Assembly: GCA_030147905.1 (NCBI GenBank)
Contig: JASBUM010000338.1
Coordinates: forward strand, 1-15,656
Source: Acidimangrovimonas sp.
GTDB lineage: Bacteria > Pseudomonadota > Alphaproteobacteria > Rhodobacterales > Rhodobacteraceae
Length of the DNA: 15,656 nucleotides
Direction of reading: 5' to 3'
Shown: positions 14,824 to 15,656 of the stretch, piece after piece
Layout of the letters: the number at the start of each line of letters is the position of its first letter
How positions within the stretch are numbered: the stretch's first letter is position 1
Notes under the pieces: model-generated
What the model was told of the DNA's origin: nothing
Seen by the model: only the letters and a program-made list of their open reading frames with translations
Databases searched by the model: none
Position numbers and translations under genes: made by a program

Positions 14824-15177
14824 TCACGCCCGTCGCTCAAGCCGTCCGGCGGCCGCATCCGGGGTCACACGCCGACCCCTTGCGTCATAGCTTTCTCTGC
14901 CCGAGCCGGCATTGACCAGTTCCGTGATGCGCCGCCGTGCCGCCCTCAGCCCCCGCCCGGCCGCCTCGAGTGCGCGCGCGTTGCGTGCCGCCGCCGCGCG
15001 CAAACGCCCGAGCACCTCCGGCGCGGGCGGCTCCGCCGACTCGAGCCGTGCGAGAAGATCGCTCTTGTCCAGCGCCAGCTGTTCCAGATCGGCGAAATCG
15101 CCGCCCTGGATCGCGGCGTGTTCGGTCTCCAGCAGCGCCAGCATCGCCTCGGCCGCGCGGCGGTCATCCCGCGCCAT
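14824..15177 (-). CDS. flgN: FlgN-family export chaperone
   Basis: A cytoplasmic chaperone, probably for the hook-filament junction proteins FlgK and FlgL, of 117 residues. It is almost wholly helical and Ala/Arg/Leu/Glu-rich, without signal or membrane segment. The first helix (about 6-45) includes LLETEHAAIQGGDFADLEQL, a usual FlgN pattern; the C-terminal ITELVNAGSGRESYDARGRR (about 84-103) is typical of alphaproteobacterial members. The start overlaps the end of flgJ by 14 bases, so the two are an operon. FlgN proteins are divergent, but pattern and neighbours agree. FlgK and FlgL are not in the window. Confidence 0.82.
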   Translation of the reverse strand: MARDDRRAAEAMLALLETEHAAIQGGDFADLEQLALDKSDLLARLESAEPPAPEVLGRLRAAAARNARALEAAGRGLRAARRRITELVNAGSGRESYDARGRRVTPDAAAGRLERRA

Positions 15178-15505
15178 CGGCCCGTACCTTCAGTGCCTCG
15201 AAGAGATGCTGCGCCAGGCCGATCCCGCCGCGGGCGACCAGCGCCTCGGCCTGGGCCTGCCGCAGAAAGGAACTGAACTGTTCCTCGCCGATGCCGCCGC
15301 CGAAACTCTCCCGCGGCTTTCCAAGACCGGCGTGGCCCAGCATTTCCGACAGGAATTGCGCCTCCAGCTTCTGGGCGGCCCGAAACAGCCGCTGGTTTCG
15401 CTCGCTGCGTTCGGGCGGTGCAGGTTCGGCGGCCCTGACCTTGGAAAAGGGCGGCGGGTGGGTGGAATCGATCTCCATCATCGCGATCCATCGGTTGCGG
15501 CTCAT
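15164..15505 (-). CDS. flgJ: Rod-cap/rod-binding protein FlgJ, muramidase-less
   Basis: A 113-residue protein matching only the N-terminal rod-binding half of enteric FlgJ. The domain covers about 42-106: AAQKLEAQFLSEMLGHAG, then ESFGGGIGEEQFSSFL and GGIGLAQHLFEAL. The C-terminal muramidase domain of enteric FlgJ is absent and there is no truncation scar; short forms are usual in alphaproteobacteria. Wall cutting would fall to a separate enzyme, probably the SltF-like protein at 326-1201. The start is uncertain: ATG at 15505 lacks a clear ribosome site, and tandem ATGs at 15481 and 15478 are alternatives. Confidence 0.85.
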   Translation of the reverse strand: MSRNRWIAMMEIDSTHPPPFSKVRAAEPAPPERSERNQRLFRAAQKLEAQFLSEMLGHAGLGKPRESFGGGIGEEQFSSFLRQAQAEALVARGGIGLAQHLFEALKVRADGAG

Positions 15506-15534
15506 GCCAGGTGGATCGGGAATAACGGGCGGCG

Positions 15535-15564
15535 GTAAAGATCAGGTAACCTGTCTGCCGGATA
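15535..15564. promoter_or_regulatory. Possible control sites between flgJ and the edge gene
   Basis: Within 107 bases separating divergent genes, GTAA-N7-GTAA (15535-15549) reads TTAC-N7-TTAC on the - strand. This is the exact spacing of CtrA sites (TTAA-N7-TTAA) with one mismatch in each half. Overlapping it on the + strand is TAAA-N17-GCCGGATA (15536-15564), like a FliA promoter with a spacer two bases too long. CAGGT-A-ACCTG (15543-15553) is a perfect dyad. All are suggestive only. Confidence 0.25.
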
Positions 15565-15612
15565 CTCGGCCCGGAATCGGCAGAAGCAGATCGACGGGAA
15601 GCCGCAGGCATC

Positions 15613-15656
15613 ATGGACAGCATTCGAGCATCCGCGGATAGCGGCACCGAACGGAC
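15613..15656 (+). CDS. Possible start of an unidentified gene (partial)
   Basis: An ATG at 15613 opens a frame that continues to the window edge (MDSIRASADSGTER). AGG stands four bases upstream and GGGAAG somewhat further. It diverges from flgJ, in a place where another flagellar gene would be expected. Fourteen codons are too few to name a family, and the frame could be open by chance. Confidence 0.3.
   Translation, partial: MDSIRASADSGTER

Noticed and set aside
14946..15647. A long - strand open frame over flgN and flgJ reaching toward the window edge
   Set aside because: FlgJ and FlgN motifs lie in the other two frames; this frame is Arg/Ala/Pro-rich without motifs.

Overview
The window is an almost gap-free flagellar gene cluster from a high-GC alphaproteobacterium, most likely of the Rhodobacterales (Rhodobacter/Roseobacter type). 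Three things support this placement: the flaF-flbT pair beside the flagellin gene, a DUF1217 protein in the same operon, and a dedicated lytic transglycosylase upstream of flhA paired with a short FlgJ that has no muramidase domain. The gene order flgB-flgC-fliE-fliQ-flgF-flgG-flgA-flgH-fliL, divergent from fliI, also fits. No mobile element, tRNA, rRNA or CRISPR array was seen, and no stretch over 300 bases lacks a gene.

Layout. The + strand at 1-212 holds the tail of an unidentified protein. Next on the + strand, at 326-5513, lies a transglycosylase (sltF-like), flhA, fliR, flhB and a small coiled-coil protein that may be FliJ. These genes overlap or nearly touch. Converging on them from the - strand is the rod/ring/export operon read from 10157 down to 5527: flgB, flgC, fliE, fliQ, flgF, flgG, flgA, flgH, fliL. 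The export ATPase gene fliI (10228-11631, +) diverges from flgB across 70 bp and converges on the next - strand block. That block, read from 15505 downwards, is flgJ, flgN, then 212 bp of noncoding DNA, the flagellin gene, flaF, flbT and a DUF1217 gene. A possible + strand gene begins at 15613 and runs off the window.

How the parts work together. FlhA, FlhB, FliR and FliQ form much of the type III export gate. FliI and the possible FliJ power it. FliE, FlgB, FlgC, FlgF and FlgG build the rod, with FlgJ capping it and the SltF-like enzyme opening the peptidoglycan. FlgA and FlgH serve the P and L rings, FliL sits near the stator, FlgN chaperones hook-filament proteins, and the flagellin forms the filament. 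FlaF and FlbT set flagellin secretion and translation.

The genes are ordinary for this lineage, and I see no undescribed system. The most interesting signals are RNA-level. Two perfect inverted repeats lie in the probable flagellin leader, and two more hairpins lie between the flagellin gene and flaF, directly next to flbT, whose Caulobacter homologue acts on a flagellin leader.
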